64,000 nt of DNA from contig NJFT01000104.1 in assembly GCA_002221725.1 (NCBI GenBank), positions 1 through 64,000 of the forward strand, read 5' to 3'. Source of the stretch: Scedosporium boydii. Lineage: Eukaryota > Ascomycota > Sordariomycetes > Microascales > Microascaceae. How positions within the stretch are numbered: position 1 is the first letter of the stretch; each line of letters starts with the position of its first letter. The notes below the pieces were generated by a model. That model did no database searches and was not told the origin of the DNA. It was given only the letters and a program-made list of their open reading frames with translations. The translations under genes were made by a program, and so were the position numbers. This document shows, piece by piece, positions 35,070 through 45,825 of the stretch.

Positions 35070-37458
35070 GACGTGTGCTACTCCTACTCTCGGCCCCCTC
35101 TCTTCAAGCCAAGGCCACGAAAAAGCACAGCGTGCACCGCTTGATGGGTGGTGCACACAACTGCATATCTTATGGAGTTTTCGGGGTCTGTCCACGTCCA
35201 TTTTGTTTTGGTTCTGGTTTCTGGGGGGGCGAGTCCGCCTTCCTGTGCACTTTTTGGGGGGCTTTTTGTTTTTGCTATTGGAGCGGGGAAGCGGTTGTGT
35301 GATCCAGAATTAAGGCGAACCGCTTGCGTCAACTTACATAGGTCCATGCAGCGATGCGGGGAGACAAAACATTTACAATATCACACAGGTATTTAGCACT
35401 GCTTCACCCCCTTGATGCCGACCGCAACTCCCGAGAACACATCATGGCTCGGAGTCAAATCTAAGGGCAGTTTTAACGAAAATAAGAAAGAAGTTAGAAA
35501 AGAAGAAAAATAAATAAATAAAGCCAAAAAAAAAAAATGAAAAATGAAAAAAATGAAACAAAAAAAAGGAAGAAGGGGAAGGGAGGGGGAAAGTTGGTCG
35601 CTAGACATCAATATATCCAAGGCGGACCATGTCAGTCAGTCTTAGTCGCACATCGGGCGGAGGCACACAAACACTGCACACACACACACATCGCACAGCT
35701 CTCCGAACCTATTGGATTAAATAAATTGATGCGCCTTGGTCAATCCAGAATCTCACAGAAACTACCACGTTGCCGCCGACAAGAAATGCGACCCATCACG
35801 AAGGAGCTGCCTGCAGACTCCGCACCTGGAACCCTCTTCCTCTTCGCTTCTTGAATATTCCGCGACTCCTTCTCGTCGATTCTCATTCGGTTCTCGAACT
35901 CCTTCGTTGCCCTTTTCGTCCCGCCTCCTCATTTATCTATTTGAACCCGTCTATCTATCCCAACCACTTCACTGCCTAATGGCTCGCCGAATATTCTATC
36001 CCCCCTTTACGGTCTCCCACCCATGAGATATTTCTCTCTGGTACATCACACTGGATGGACGCTGCAACCATGTAGCGCGTTGCACCTAATCCTCGTAGCA
36101 AACAAGGCGAACCCAAGTACCTCGTGGTCGGGTAAACAAGCATCAATCAATCGAATGCATTGTGGCGTCATGGTCCAGAGTCAGTCTTACTAAGTCTAGT
36201 TTAAATGCGGGGGGTCAAAGTGGGCGCTGAGGACGATATGAAAGTTTCCAGGGTTTCACGTCCAGGACGAGACGTTTGATGCAGTACTGCATACGAAGCA
36301 ATCGGCCTCTAATTCGCTAGATCTGTCAAGGCGACCAAGGCGAAAAGGCGAACCAGGCCGGTGTATATTTGGAAAGTTGGCCTCCGGCAGTCCGGAACAA
36401 CCCTTGGCCCCGCAGGCCCAACAAGTCCCGACGGACATGTATTATTACGAACCAACCAACTGCGTTCTGTCCCGCCTTCAAACATGCTCCCGCGCGAAAC
36501 TACGCAAGTAGAAACGAGTTTAGTTTTAATTCAAAGAGTCCCTGACATCGCCCAATTCCTGCCCCCTTCGTGCCAATTTTGAAGCTCCTTCGGTCGCCGA
36601 AAACCGGTATCTCCGGTCCGCCTTTTTGATGTCCCTTGCCGCTCCAAGACAACGCAACAATCTCCATTTTTAAGAGCATCTTGTAATTTCCAAATCAACG
36701 CAACCATTGCAGCCCCGCGCCTCGCCCTCCCGTACTCGTAAATCTAAGGCGCAAAGGCATCAATATCAGTGCACAGCTACCCAGCAACCGCCCACCTCTC
36801 AGCCAAAAAAGGGGGGCGGCGCTTTCAGCTCCGAGAAATCCCCTTCCCCCTTCATTCTAAGTGGTCGAGATCCTCGTCATCGTATCCAACAGCCCCAGTC
36901 CACGAGGCATAAATCCCTCGTTTTCGCTCTGTTTTAAGGGGCTTCTGGTTCGCCTTTTCATCTCGCAAAGATACCTTCATGGGGTGACGAATATTTTTTT
37001 TTCCTCCTTCCGAGATAATCGCGCCGTGGAACCGTGGAACCTGTAAATGGAGGAGGGGTTGGCAGCCTGGCTTGCTCAGACCATTCGGATCTCCCGTGGA
37101 GGAGTCCAGCTGCAACAGTTCGCCTTAGGAGGAAGAGTCTGGTGATCTGAGGCTCTGTGGGATGATGTGAGACTTATATCATATTTTGGGGGGGCCGGCG
37201 ACAGGGCATGTGTGCCGCGTCCAACACACCTTCAGGACCAAACGTCATGACCGGTCAAAGAGAATTATTTAGAATCCGATTCGATGAAATGGGTATCAGA
37301 AATTTTTGTATTCTGCAGGCACAAGATAATACAAGTAAACTATACACTAATGTGCCGAAATGGAGAGTACTGTTAATAATAGTTTTACACGGCATGAAAC
37401 GAGAGTAGGTCGATGCCAACTCACACATGGCCCATGATGACATGATATCTCGATCTGA
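35070..37458. other. Convergent intergenic region, no firm gene
   Basis: 2.4 kb tail-to-tail spacer, unusually long for a convergent pair. It contains an A-rich tract near 35490-35580, CA repeats near 35680-35690 and CT-rich segments (35840-36000, 36700-36860) that look like leaders on the plus strand, but no gene follows them. A 42-codon minus-strand frame at 36852-36980 has a protein-like end (GYDDEDLDHLE) and is treated as a finding only. Confidence 0.45.
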
Positions 37459-39099
37459 TCAGACCTTGAAAATTGCCAAAAGCGGATTGGCCGGCGGCGG
37501 CGGCAGATCCTCCAGCAGCTTCTTCGTCCGCCGTATCCTCTCCCGTGCCACCTCTTCCTCCGCGGCCCACCGGTCCGGAACCGGCTCCGGCTTCGACGCC
37601 GACCAGAACGCGAAACCCGAAGACTCCTTTGCCTTCGTCTTCTTCCGCTCGGCCTCGATCTGTGAAAGGGCCGCGGCCATCGCGCTCCAGTTATACAGCC
37701 CCGTACTCAAACACTCTCGGCACGTCTTCCTCGCAGTCTGGTCTATTTCCGACGCCTTCTTGTCGGTCACTTCTCGGAGCTGCTCCTCCGCCGCGTCGAC
37801 CGCCTCGCGCGTCCATGCTATTCCCTCCTCCTTGTCCTTGTTCGCAAAGAGGATTTCTCCGATATAAAGGCTCAGAGCTGCTTCCTCGCAGAGCTCCTGC
37901 GGACTGCGCCAGGGAGGCAATGTGCCATCGTCGGGTGCATCGGGGTATGGCGGCGGCTGGAAAAAGCCTGCGATGGTATCCAGAAGCGAGGGCTGAGGCT
38001 TGTGGACAAATTTGGAAGGGGGAGGCTTGTTTGCGAGACCGCGTCGCGCCTTGAGCGCAGAGATGAATATCGGTAGCGCCGTCGAGATTTCGCCCAAACT
38101 TGCTTTGTGCGTCGCATAAGCCGTCAACGCCGTGAGCAGGTTATTCGAGGGCGGCCCAGCCTTTTCGTTGAGCGTCATGGTCTTGGAGTCGTAAGGGGCC
38201 GGTTCTGGAAGTCGGTCTTCTACTGCGAGGGAAAGCGCCCATTCGTACATACTCTCTGCCGCGCTTGGGATCTTCTTGAAATCGAGGAAAGAAGCGTAGG
38301 CGAGCGCGGCATCCATCTTTTGCTTCGAGGTGAATCCCTTCGTGGTGAGGACGCGGAGGTAGTAGTTCTCCGCCGGTTCGTAGGCTGGCACGCAGTCCTC
38401 TTCCTTGGGTGCGGATGAGCCTCCAGCGGGGATCGGCTTCGGGTTAGGGTTAGACGGCCCCAGCACATACTCGGGTGGGAACGTCATGTTTCGGGTCTTA
38501 TCGAGAACCCAGCCGTCGAGCTGCTCTGCCGCTCGCGCCGCGAACATCAAGGCGTCGTGATATCCTCTCCTCCAATTCTCGCTCTTGTTCGTAATATCAA
38601 GTCCCAGCTTCCCCACATCTTCGATGTAAACCGATCCATCGAGAAGCTCCTTGACGTCCTTGCCATCGATATTCGGATCCTCGAGTCGCTTGAGAACCTT
38701 GAGCACCGACTCCATGCCTTTCACCCAGTCTACTCGTACGACATTCGGCTCGTGGGGCGTTTGCAGAGCTCCCCGCAGGTGAATCCTCGTAAGCCACGAC
38801 CACTCGTGCGGTGTCGGGAATTCGCGCTCGACGAACTCCTCGTTGATGACTAGATAGAGCACAGCCAAACAGGCAAGACTACCCCAGATGCCAACAGCAT
38901 ATCGGACGAAAAGCTTGGCCTCGTGCTTGAGCCATTGCCTTCTCTCCGTGGTGAGGTGACGTCTGTGGGAATTTTTGGATGGGATCGAGAGGAAGGGCAC
39001 CTGGGGCCTCGCGTCGGGTACATGGGCAAAGGATCGATTCGCCCGGTAGGAGCGCAAGAATTGCCTTGTAAGGAGGCGGCGGATGGCTCGTTCTCTCAT
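37459..39099 (-). CDS. Mgr3-like mitochondrial TPR protein
   Basis: Single exon, 546 aa. The N-terminus is strongly basic (MRERAIRRLLTRQFLRSYR), as in a mitochondrial presequence, followed by one hydrophobic segment at ~66-86 (RYAVGIWGSLACLAVLYLV). The rest is helical with tetratricopeptide-like repeats: YYLRVLTTKGF..KQKMDAALAYASFL, TALTAYATHKASLGEISTAL, CEEAALSLYIGEILFANKDKEEGIAWTREA in order. This layout matches Mgr3, an inner-membrane adaptor that helps deliver substrates to the i-AAA protease Yme1 in yeast; that assignment rests on architecture and recalled similarity. The C-terminus has Pro-rich and charged stretches. Other TPR inner-membrane proteins remain possible. Confidence 0.68.
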   Translation of the reverse strand: MRERAIRRLLTRQFLRSYRANRSFAHVPDARPQVPFLSIPSKNSHRRHLTTERRQWLKHEAKLFVRYAVGIWGSLACLAVLYLVINEEFVEREFPTPHEWSWLTRIHLRGALQTPHEPNVVRVDWVKGMESVLKVLKRLEDPNIDGKDVKELLDGSVYIEDVGKLGLDITNKSENWRRGYHDALMFAARAAEQLDGWVLDKTRNMTFPPEYVLGPSNPNPKPIPAGGSSAPKEEDCVPAYEPAENYYLRVLTTKGFTSKQKMDAALAYASFLDFKKIPSAAESMYEWALSLAVEDRLPEPAPYDSKTMTLNEKAGPPSNNLLTALTAYATHKASLGEISTALPIFISALKARRGLANKPPPSKFVHKPQPSLLDTIAGFFQPPPYPDAPDDGTLPPWRSPQELCEEAALSLYIGEILFANKDKEEGIAWTREAVDAAEEQLREVTDKKASEIDQTARKTCRECLSTGLYNWSAMAAALSQIEAERKKTKAKESSGFAFWSASKPEPVPDRWAAEEEVARERIRRTKKLLEDLPPPPANPLLAIFKV

Positions 39100-40128
39100 T
39101 GTTGCTGGGAGGAATCGGGTCGAGATGGGTAGTAGTACACTTCTAACCGTGTCGAGGCTTGCGGTCCCAAAGCAGTGGACGCGTCCCCCTTTTCTCCTTG
39201 TATGTCCCTCCTAATTAAGATTTAACAGTTCCGCAGCGTTTGTCGGAGAGCTGGCAACTTTGGTCGAGACGTTAAGGACCGGGAAGGAATGCTGAGTCGG
39301 GTCGGCAACTTTACAATGAAGAAACGGGCATGGCGGATGGGTCGGAAAAAGTGCGCGTGCGAAATATCGGTTGTGTTTACGTTTGTCGAGAAGGAAAACA
39401 ACTCAATTCCAAGTCGTTTTGGGAAGCCCGCCTCGTCTCGTCCGCTGCCCGAAGGTGATGCCGTGTTTCTCATGAGAGAGCTTGAGCAGGTGGTGTGGAG
39501 GAAAAAGTCGCTGTTCGCACTTGGCCAATGAAAGTGAGCATCACGGATGATTATTCAGCTCCATACTGAACGCACGGGCCGCAAAGGGAGCATGCTACCG
39601 TTGCGGTCCGTGCGCTCCTCCATTCAATGATGGACTTCGATGCGCCATTGATGGTTGAAGCCATCAGGGACAGAGCTAGAAAACAAAGCCAGAGAGAGCT
39701 TCACTTGAAGCTGATTTAAATAGAACAAAAAATAATTATAGATTTACAGATCCTCTCTTTTGAGGTCTGAAGAAAAATGAGGCTATGTGATTTGATCTTA
39801 TATTGTGACAATCTTAACAGGAGGTACTTGTATACCCATATAAATTAAGTGGCCAGCCATGTACATACAAACAGTCAATGCTAGTGAACCAGCTTCTCCA
39901 AAAGCTTTAAATCTTTCACAAAACTTCTCCAGAATTTCACCATCTCGGGACACTGGATGGGATTGAGCATCTACAAGCTATACCATTTCCCTTGGTGTTT
40001 ATGTTAATCATAAGAGAATGAATGGATTTCTCATTTGATATTTACCCCTTTCAAAGTGTTTGAGCAATCCTTTATTTGTTTGTTCTCTTCTCCATACTTA
40101 CCTCCCCGTCACCCCTTGCTCAGCAACC
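39100..40128. promoter_or_regulatory. Divergent promoter region Mgr3-like / TCD gene
   Basis: 1.0 kb between two divergent starts, with no gene inside. The section 39710-40050 is AT-rich; the last 60 bp before 40129 are CT-rich, as in a fungal leader. Confidence 0.4.
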
Positions 40129-41823
40129 ATGAGCCAGTTTCTCTCCGATTTAACCTCCAGCCCCCGTTTCCAGCTCGCGGCAACGGCTGTCTTGTCGGGG
40201 GCTACAGTTGCCGCTCTCATTCTAGGCCATCAGGCATTGGAGCAGGAAGAGAGACTATCCGAGCTCAAGAGCTCCATCCCAGACCTGGCTGATACTAATG
40301 ATGCTAGGCGTATAGTAAGCCAGCTCCCCCTGGATCCCTCTTAGGGGGGAGGAAGAAATAACAAACCGATGGCTGACAATGGAAGCAGATAAAGAACAGA
40401 ACTGCCAACCATAAATTCGTAGACAAGGAAGACCTCCGCAATGAAGCTCTCGCCAGACGCGCCCAACAAGGCGACTTCGACGAAGAACTCATCCTCGAGC
40501 AGCTAGCTCGCAACCGCGTCTTCCTCGGCGACGACGGCCTCGCCAAACTTCGCGAGGCCTTCGTCATCGTTGTCGGCCTCGGCGGCGTCGGATCGCACTG
40601 CACCGCGGCGCTAGCCCGCTCCGGCGTCTCGCGTCTGCGGTTGGTCGACTTCGACCAAGTCACGCTGAGCTCTCTGAACAGGCACGCCGTGGCGACGTTG
40701 GCGGACGTGGGCATGCCCAAGGTTCACTGCATGCATAGGAGGCTGATCGCCATTACGCCGTGGGTCAAGTTTGATCTGAGGCAGGAAAAGTTCGATACCG
40801 ACGTTGCGGGGGATTTGCTTGCGCCGTGGCAGGAGGATGGGAGGAAGCCTGACTTTATTATCGATGCGATTGATAACATTGATACCAAGGTTGCGCTCCT
40901 GAAGTTCTGCCATGATCACGAGCTGCCTGTGATTTCCGCGGCGGGATCGGGCTGCAAGAGTGATCCGACTAGGGTGATGGTGGGCGATATTTCGGGTACA
41001 ACGGACGATCCGCTGTCGAGGTCTACGCGCCGCAGGTTGAAGCTGCAAGGTGTTACTTCGGGTGTCCCTGTGGTGTACTCCGTTGAAAAGAGCGGCGAGG
41101 GCAAGGCCTCCCTCATGCCCCTGGCCGACGAGGAATTCCAGAAGGGTTCTGTGGGTGACCTTGGCGCTCTGCCCAACTTCCGCGTCCGGATATTACCAGT
41201 CCTCGGTACTATGCCCGCTATATTTGGGTACACCGTGGCGAACCACGTCATATTGTCAATCACAGGTGAGTCTACTGCGTCCAGGGGAGAAAGGAAAACT
41301 CAGCTGCGCCATTATCGTAGAGGCAGCGTTGGCTAACTAGACCCCAGGTTACCCAATCAATTACCCCACCGTAAAGGCTCGAGAGAAGCTTTACGACGCA
41401 GCCCTTGCATATCTACAGGGCGTAGAGGAGAAGCTCGTCCGCACGGTCGAGGGCGTCTCCGACCCCAACGCGGCGGTGGGCTTCAAGCTTCCCATTTCCG
41501 TGGGAGACGCCGCCTACCTAATCGAGGAGGCCTACCGCGGCAGGAGCGTCGTGTCGGGCGTGCCGACAAAACTCGTCCTTGTCCGGTGGCAGCGTCCCGA
41601 GGGCTCCGTGATGAACAAGATTGGAAGCGGGGCCGACGAGCAAAAGACCTCCAACATCAGACTACGCAACGTTGTTTGCATGACGAAGGAAGAGGCTACG
41701 CGACACTACGAAAACGTGCTTAAGGGCGGTGCGAAGTTGGAAGATTTGTATGATAGCGAGGTACTGGAGCGTGTGGCGGCGCGGCTGGTCGAAGCTGAGA
41801 AAGCAGAGAGGTTCAGATTGTAG
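40129..41823 (+). CDS. tRNA threonylcarbamoyladenosine dehydratase (TCD)
   Basis: Model join(40129..40314, 40389..41265, 41348..41823), 512 aa. E1-like enzyme of the CsdL/TcdA family that uses ATP to dehydrate t6A at position 37 of ANN-decoding tRNAs to the cyclic form ct6A; yeast Tcd1/Tcd2 sit in the mitochondrial outer membrane. A membrane segment at ~14-35 (FQLAATAVLSGATVAALILG) supports membrane anchoring. The Rossmann motif GLGGVGSH lies at 125-132, followed by LVDFDQVTLSSLNRH and DFIIDAIDNIDTKVALL, then AAGSGCKSDPTRV. Three in-frame exons: donors GTAAGC and GTGAGT, acceptors GCAG and CCCCAG. Convergent with the RNA cyclase gene, 226 bp apart. Confidence 0.93.
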
Positions 41824-42049
41824 ATGCTACGATACTTCTGGAGCTCCGAAAGGAGGAAGGGGGAAATTGATCGAAAAGAACACTGTCATTTATTATCAAT
41901 AGACGTGGTATGCATAACCGTGATGCGCATTAGATGGTAAATGTGACGTATCTGCGGGAAACCAGCAGCTCGCCGCTTTGGGGAACCCTAAATTCAATAT
42001 TTCAAGCACCTGCAGCTGCTTGATTCTGTATTGATACTTTATCTTGGCT

Positions 42050-43430
42050 TCATGCGAAGCTGACCCCGGCCCCCTCAACCACATCTCCCATGTCGTGGAA
42101 TTCGACATTGGGAAGCAGTTGCCGTGTGATCCACCTTGCAGTCTTCGAGTGAAGCGTCCCATAACCGAATGGCCCCACGGCCGCCCCTTCACCAGAGTCG
42201 GCATGAATATCAAGCTCCTTCGTCTTCCCCGCAAGGGATTCTAGATTAGGTTTCTCCGCATCTGCCTCTGCCTCTGCAGGGCCTGGATCATGCCTCGGGA
42301 AACTGGACCGTCCCGCTGCAAGCGCCTGGAAACACACCAGCTGATCTTGCAGATACTTGTCAACCTGTCCCCGCGCCTGAACCTCCGAGAAAAGCTCCTT
42401 CGTGACGAGTCGCGAAATGTTCGCGGACAGGGATGCCGGACTGTCCTTGTTTTTCTTCCCAGGGTTGTAGAGAATGTCGCGGCCCCAGCGCAGGCCGGCC
42501 GATGACTTGCCGACAAGGAGGACGTAGTTCCTGGCGTCGTGTCGAGAGTCTTCGATTTTGATGAAATTAATCTCCACGTCGGGGAAGAGCTCCCCTATGC
42601 TCTGGGATAACGCCGTCTGCAGGGGCTCCTGAAGGCGCAGGGGAACAATCATGGTGACGCCCACCGATTTGACCTCGTAGTCTCCAGGATGGGTCAAGTT
42701 CCCATCACGCGCGATCGGAGTTAACGCCGTACCCCTTTTGAGAGGGTAGATTTTCAGAGAGACGCAACCACAACTAGGCGGGCCGTAAACCCAGCCCCTA
42801 CTCTTCAACTCTCTCTCCGTCCGGATACCAAACCGCTCCTCCAGCGTCGGCATAAGAACCTGGTCCATATACTCGTAACTCAACGACATGGTCGTGTTGG
42901 TGCCCCCGTGAATCTCCAGCTCGATAGGCGATCCACTCTCATCCCCCGCAAACAAGAGAAACGGAAGAATAGCCTGCAGAGCAAGCATCGTGCTTGCCCC
43001 GCTCGAATCCGGCACGACCTTGAAGGTGCGCCGAGATAAGGACGTTGGTGGAAGGCGGGGGACGAATGTCAGCGTCTTTGACCCGACCACGAGGCCCTCA
43101 ACTTCGGCGTCCGTCACCTCGGCGAGGAATTTTATCGCCGCCACGTGCTGGTTTTTGAGACCACCTATTCGGTTGTGTTTGAGTAAGCAAAACACTGTAG
43201 AAATTGAGGTTTCTTCTGCATTGCGGGATTACTTCTTCCTTACCTCCTGTTACTTGCACGTTCCCATGCTTCCCGACGCGACGGGTCGTGCCCCGGTTTC
43301 CTCGAACATTTATGATCCGGATGGGCTGGCCCGTCACGGCGGCTAAAGCCACGGCGATCCGGACAAGTTGTCCGCCGCCTTCCCCGGTCCTTCCGTCAAG
43401 GAGTAAAGGGGTCTTTTTCGAACGCGCCAT
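42050..43430 (-). CDS. RTCA: RNA 3'-terminal phosphate cyclase (RtcA type)
   Basis: Model complement(join(42050..43164, 43244..43430)), 433 aa, somewhat longer than the ~340-360 aa bacterial and animal enzymes. It converts RNA 3'-phosphate ends to 2',3'-cyclic phosphates through an enzyme-AMP intermediate. Visible: [21 protein letters not shown] near the N-terminus (true RtcA signature, absent from the rRNA-processing paralogue Rcl1), [13 protein letters not shown] (cf. the RKPGLR region), [25 protein letters not shown] core, and a candidate catalytic His at ~401 in [10 protein letters not shown]. Extra length lies in a Glu/Pro-rich insertion before the C-terminus (residues ~345-385). The intron (GTAAGG..ATAG) is phase 1 and in frame; it removes what would otherwise break the NTD. 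Confidence 0.92.
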
Positions 43431-44338
43431 CTATAAAAAAAAAAAAAACAAAGCGCAAGCTGGGGAGGAGGTGAACGGTGAGGAAATTGGAGTAATGAAG
43501 CGGGTTTACGAAGAAGTGCTGATGAATGCGGCTTCAAGTACAGCTTTGATCGTTTGGCTGACGGGTGAGCTGGTCTCAAGGCGCTGCGTGGTGGATTAAT
43601 ATATGGTCGGGAGGTTCGTCGAATTAATTGTTCGATGCGATGGCTGAATATTGGCGTGGTCTGGATGAGTCTGCCCCTTGCCGAAGGAGTCATCGAAGTT
43701 TTACGAGCTGGGGCTGAGTGTCGAGAACTTCTAGGCACCAGGGGCGGAGGGGGAAAACGTCAATCCGTGATGAGTTTGTGTTTTACATTTTGATATGGCG
43801 ACAATTGTGATATTGACGAGGTATAATGTTGTACTGAGGTATTGTATGAAGGATTCCAGAATAAACTAATTTACAGAATGTTGATGGACCGGACCTGTTA
43901 GATGCTCCTTCCATTATCTAGATTAGGATAACATCACGGGGAAAATTGCCTGACTGGAGTGGCTTCTCAGCTCCTGCCGCTTCGGCTCCGGATACATCTC
44001 TCCGATCGAAGGCGGAATCTTCCATTTCAATGCAGCCATGAAAATCTTTGATCCAATCAAGTGAGAGAATGATCATATTGAATGCTGGCCTGGGATGCCC
44101 CCGCCTTGTCACGATAGCTCCGTTAGTGCCGGTTGAAGAGAGCTGTCAGCATAGCCAGGCGTATCAGGGAAGGATTCTACACGGGGTTGTGCTGGGGTTC
44201 GTGTTTTAAGATCCCGGCCGCTTCCTCACCGACTCCACGAGGTTATTTAGACGACGACGCAACAAAAGAAATGATGGTCTCATTCTTGATATTCTGATAT
44301 ACCCACAGGCTAAACTTTCAGGCCGAGCTAACTAAAAA
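43431..44338. other. Intergenic region upstream of RTCA
   Basis: 0.9 kb without a supported gene; contains the RTCA promoter region and a short A-run near 43437. Confidence 0.5.
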
Positions 44339-44940
44339 TTATACGAGCTGATACGAGGCGACGAATAGGTGGTCGATGGCGATAGCGACACCGCCATGGT
44401 CTCCGATGGCTCCGGGTTCTACCCAACCATACTGCCTCAACTTCCCGAAACGAAAATAGTTCGAGTGCCACAGGTCTTTGCTCGAGTCGATCCATTGGGC
44501 GTCGAATCCTCCGGGTATCGCCACCAATCACCTAACATAGTGCTCCCAAGAAGAAGTAAAGGAGGGTGCTAATAACCTCGACGGGAAAGAAAAAAAAAAA
44601 AAAAAAAGAAAAAAAGGGTACCCAAAGCAGAATTCCCAACCAGAAACAAGGACACCCGTTCCGAATGGGGTACAGGTCTTCCTCGTCGATCTCAAAGGGT
44701 CACCTATAGCCAATTGAAGTGCTTTCAAAGGGGGTGTCCGGCATGAGAGCCCGTCAGGCGGAGTGTGCTGGTTAACAATTCAGGCCATATATATAGTCAA
44801 GAGGGACTCCCATTCCGGTCCAGCCGTGCGTATCTTTCCAAACTAGATTCTCCCTACCTCAGTCAGTCTCTATTGCGAACATGTCAAGGGACCTGTATTC
44901 TCGACGCGGACATACCTGGTGAAACGCTCGATTTCCCCAA
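44339..44940 (-). other. Protein-like segments without a consistent model
   Basis: Several minus-strand frames look coding but cannot be joined with certainty. Residues such as DAQWIDSSKDLWHSNYFRFG and VEPGAIGDHGGVAIAIDHLF (44339-44510) end at a proper stop. Further upstream, 44590-44780 reads PPDGLSCRTPPLKALQLAIG and FGTGVLVSGWEFCFG, starting right after a GTTAACCAG acceptor-like site. A consensus GTATGT donor sits at 44915. In-frame stops and a poly-T run (44586-44615 on the plus strand as poly-A) intervene. This may be the 3' part of the neighbouring gene at 45.0-45.8 kb, a separate gene, or a pseudogene. Confidence 0.3.
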
Positions 44941-45036
44941 TGGTTGTTCTCCCTACGGTCTTGTCAGTCCGTCCATCTCAACACGGCTATCCGATGCAAA
45001 TTCATCAGCAGCACGGGAAGACATACTTTATGTGTT

Positions 45037-45825
45037 CTATTTAGACCTAAGTCTCTTATGGGCGCTCCGTGGAGGCGTCGAGGAACCTTCTTCACTCGAC
45101 CATGACGAGGTCCGTGGAGGTGTCGAGGGACCCTCTTCACTCGACCACGTCACGGTCCGTGGATAGACGTAATTTGGATCAAATTCGAACTCTGCCTGCT
45201 CTTGACCGAAGTTCTCATGTACTCTTCGGAGTACGCCCGGGATATCGTGGGGTCGGTCCCGACCAAGGTACGCATCCATTTCTGGCGATTGACTGACAGG
45301 TGCGAAGCTGGAAGAGCATGACCCGAATTAGTCGCCGCAAACCCCGAGCGAGGACCAAGCACATTATATGTGGGTAAGGAGAATCAAATCTCACCTCGTA
45401 TTGACTGGGCCCTGCTGGACCACCGGCAAAGCAGCGCCGATGGCTTGGTCCGCCGAGTTGAGAGTGTTATTCCTGGCGGCGCCCTGTGCATTCTGGTTGC
45501 CGTCGTTGGTATTATTAAGGGTCTGCATCGCGCTGCTCAAGAGAACAGATCGTTCCTCATTCGTCTGGCCTTCTGGGTATCCGTCATCGATGCCGTCACC
45601 GGCCACGGGCCTAGGCTAGGTATCACTCAGCATCAGATTTCATAAGGGGGTACGGGTTACCGAATCGTCGTCACTAACGCTATTCTCACGCTTTTGCTCC
45701 AAAAGGGAGTGCGGGTTGGGGTTGGCTTGGTCCGGGAAGTCTCCGACCGTATGGCCACCGACGTGGGCTTCAGAGTGGTCTTGCGCGTGACCGCCGACGC
45801 CATCTTGGCTTTCGTTGACACGCAT
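45037..45825 (-). CDS. Hypothetical three-exon protein with 15-aa repeats
   Basis: Model complement(join(45037..45307, 45395..45615, 45661..45825)), 218 aa. Three frames join exactly in phase: intron 1 is 45 bp (GTAACC..CTAG), intron 2 is 87 bp (GTGAGA..TTCCAG, with a good CTAAT branch site). The protein is hydrophilic: His/Asp/Gly-rich start (DGVGGHAQDHSEAHVGGHT), Asn/Gln/Ala-rich middle, an acidic segment (EFEFDPNYVYP), then two copies of a 15-residue repeat (WSSEEGPSTPPRTSS type) and a basic end (AHKRLRSK). No signal peptide or membrane segment. No family recognised. The start at 45825 is the first ATG of the coding-looking part; the frame is open further upstream. Additional 3' exons are possible. 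Confidence 0.55.
45066..45163. repeat. 45-bp tandem repeat (2.2 copies)
   Basis: Units at 45066-45110 and 45111-45155, with a third starting at 45156. The period is a multiple of three and lies in the last exon of the minus-strand gene, giving a 15-residue repeat. Confidence 0.85.

Noticed and set aside
38441..38453. Two telomere-like TTAGGG units
   Set aside because: They fall inside the Mgr3-like coding exon and encode a Pro/Asn-rich stretch (SNPNPKP); two units are not an interstitial telomere.
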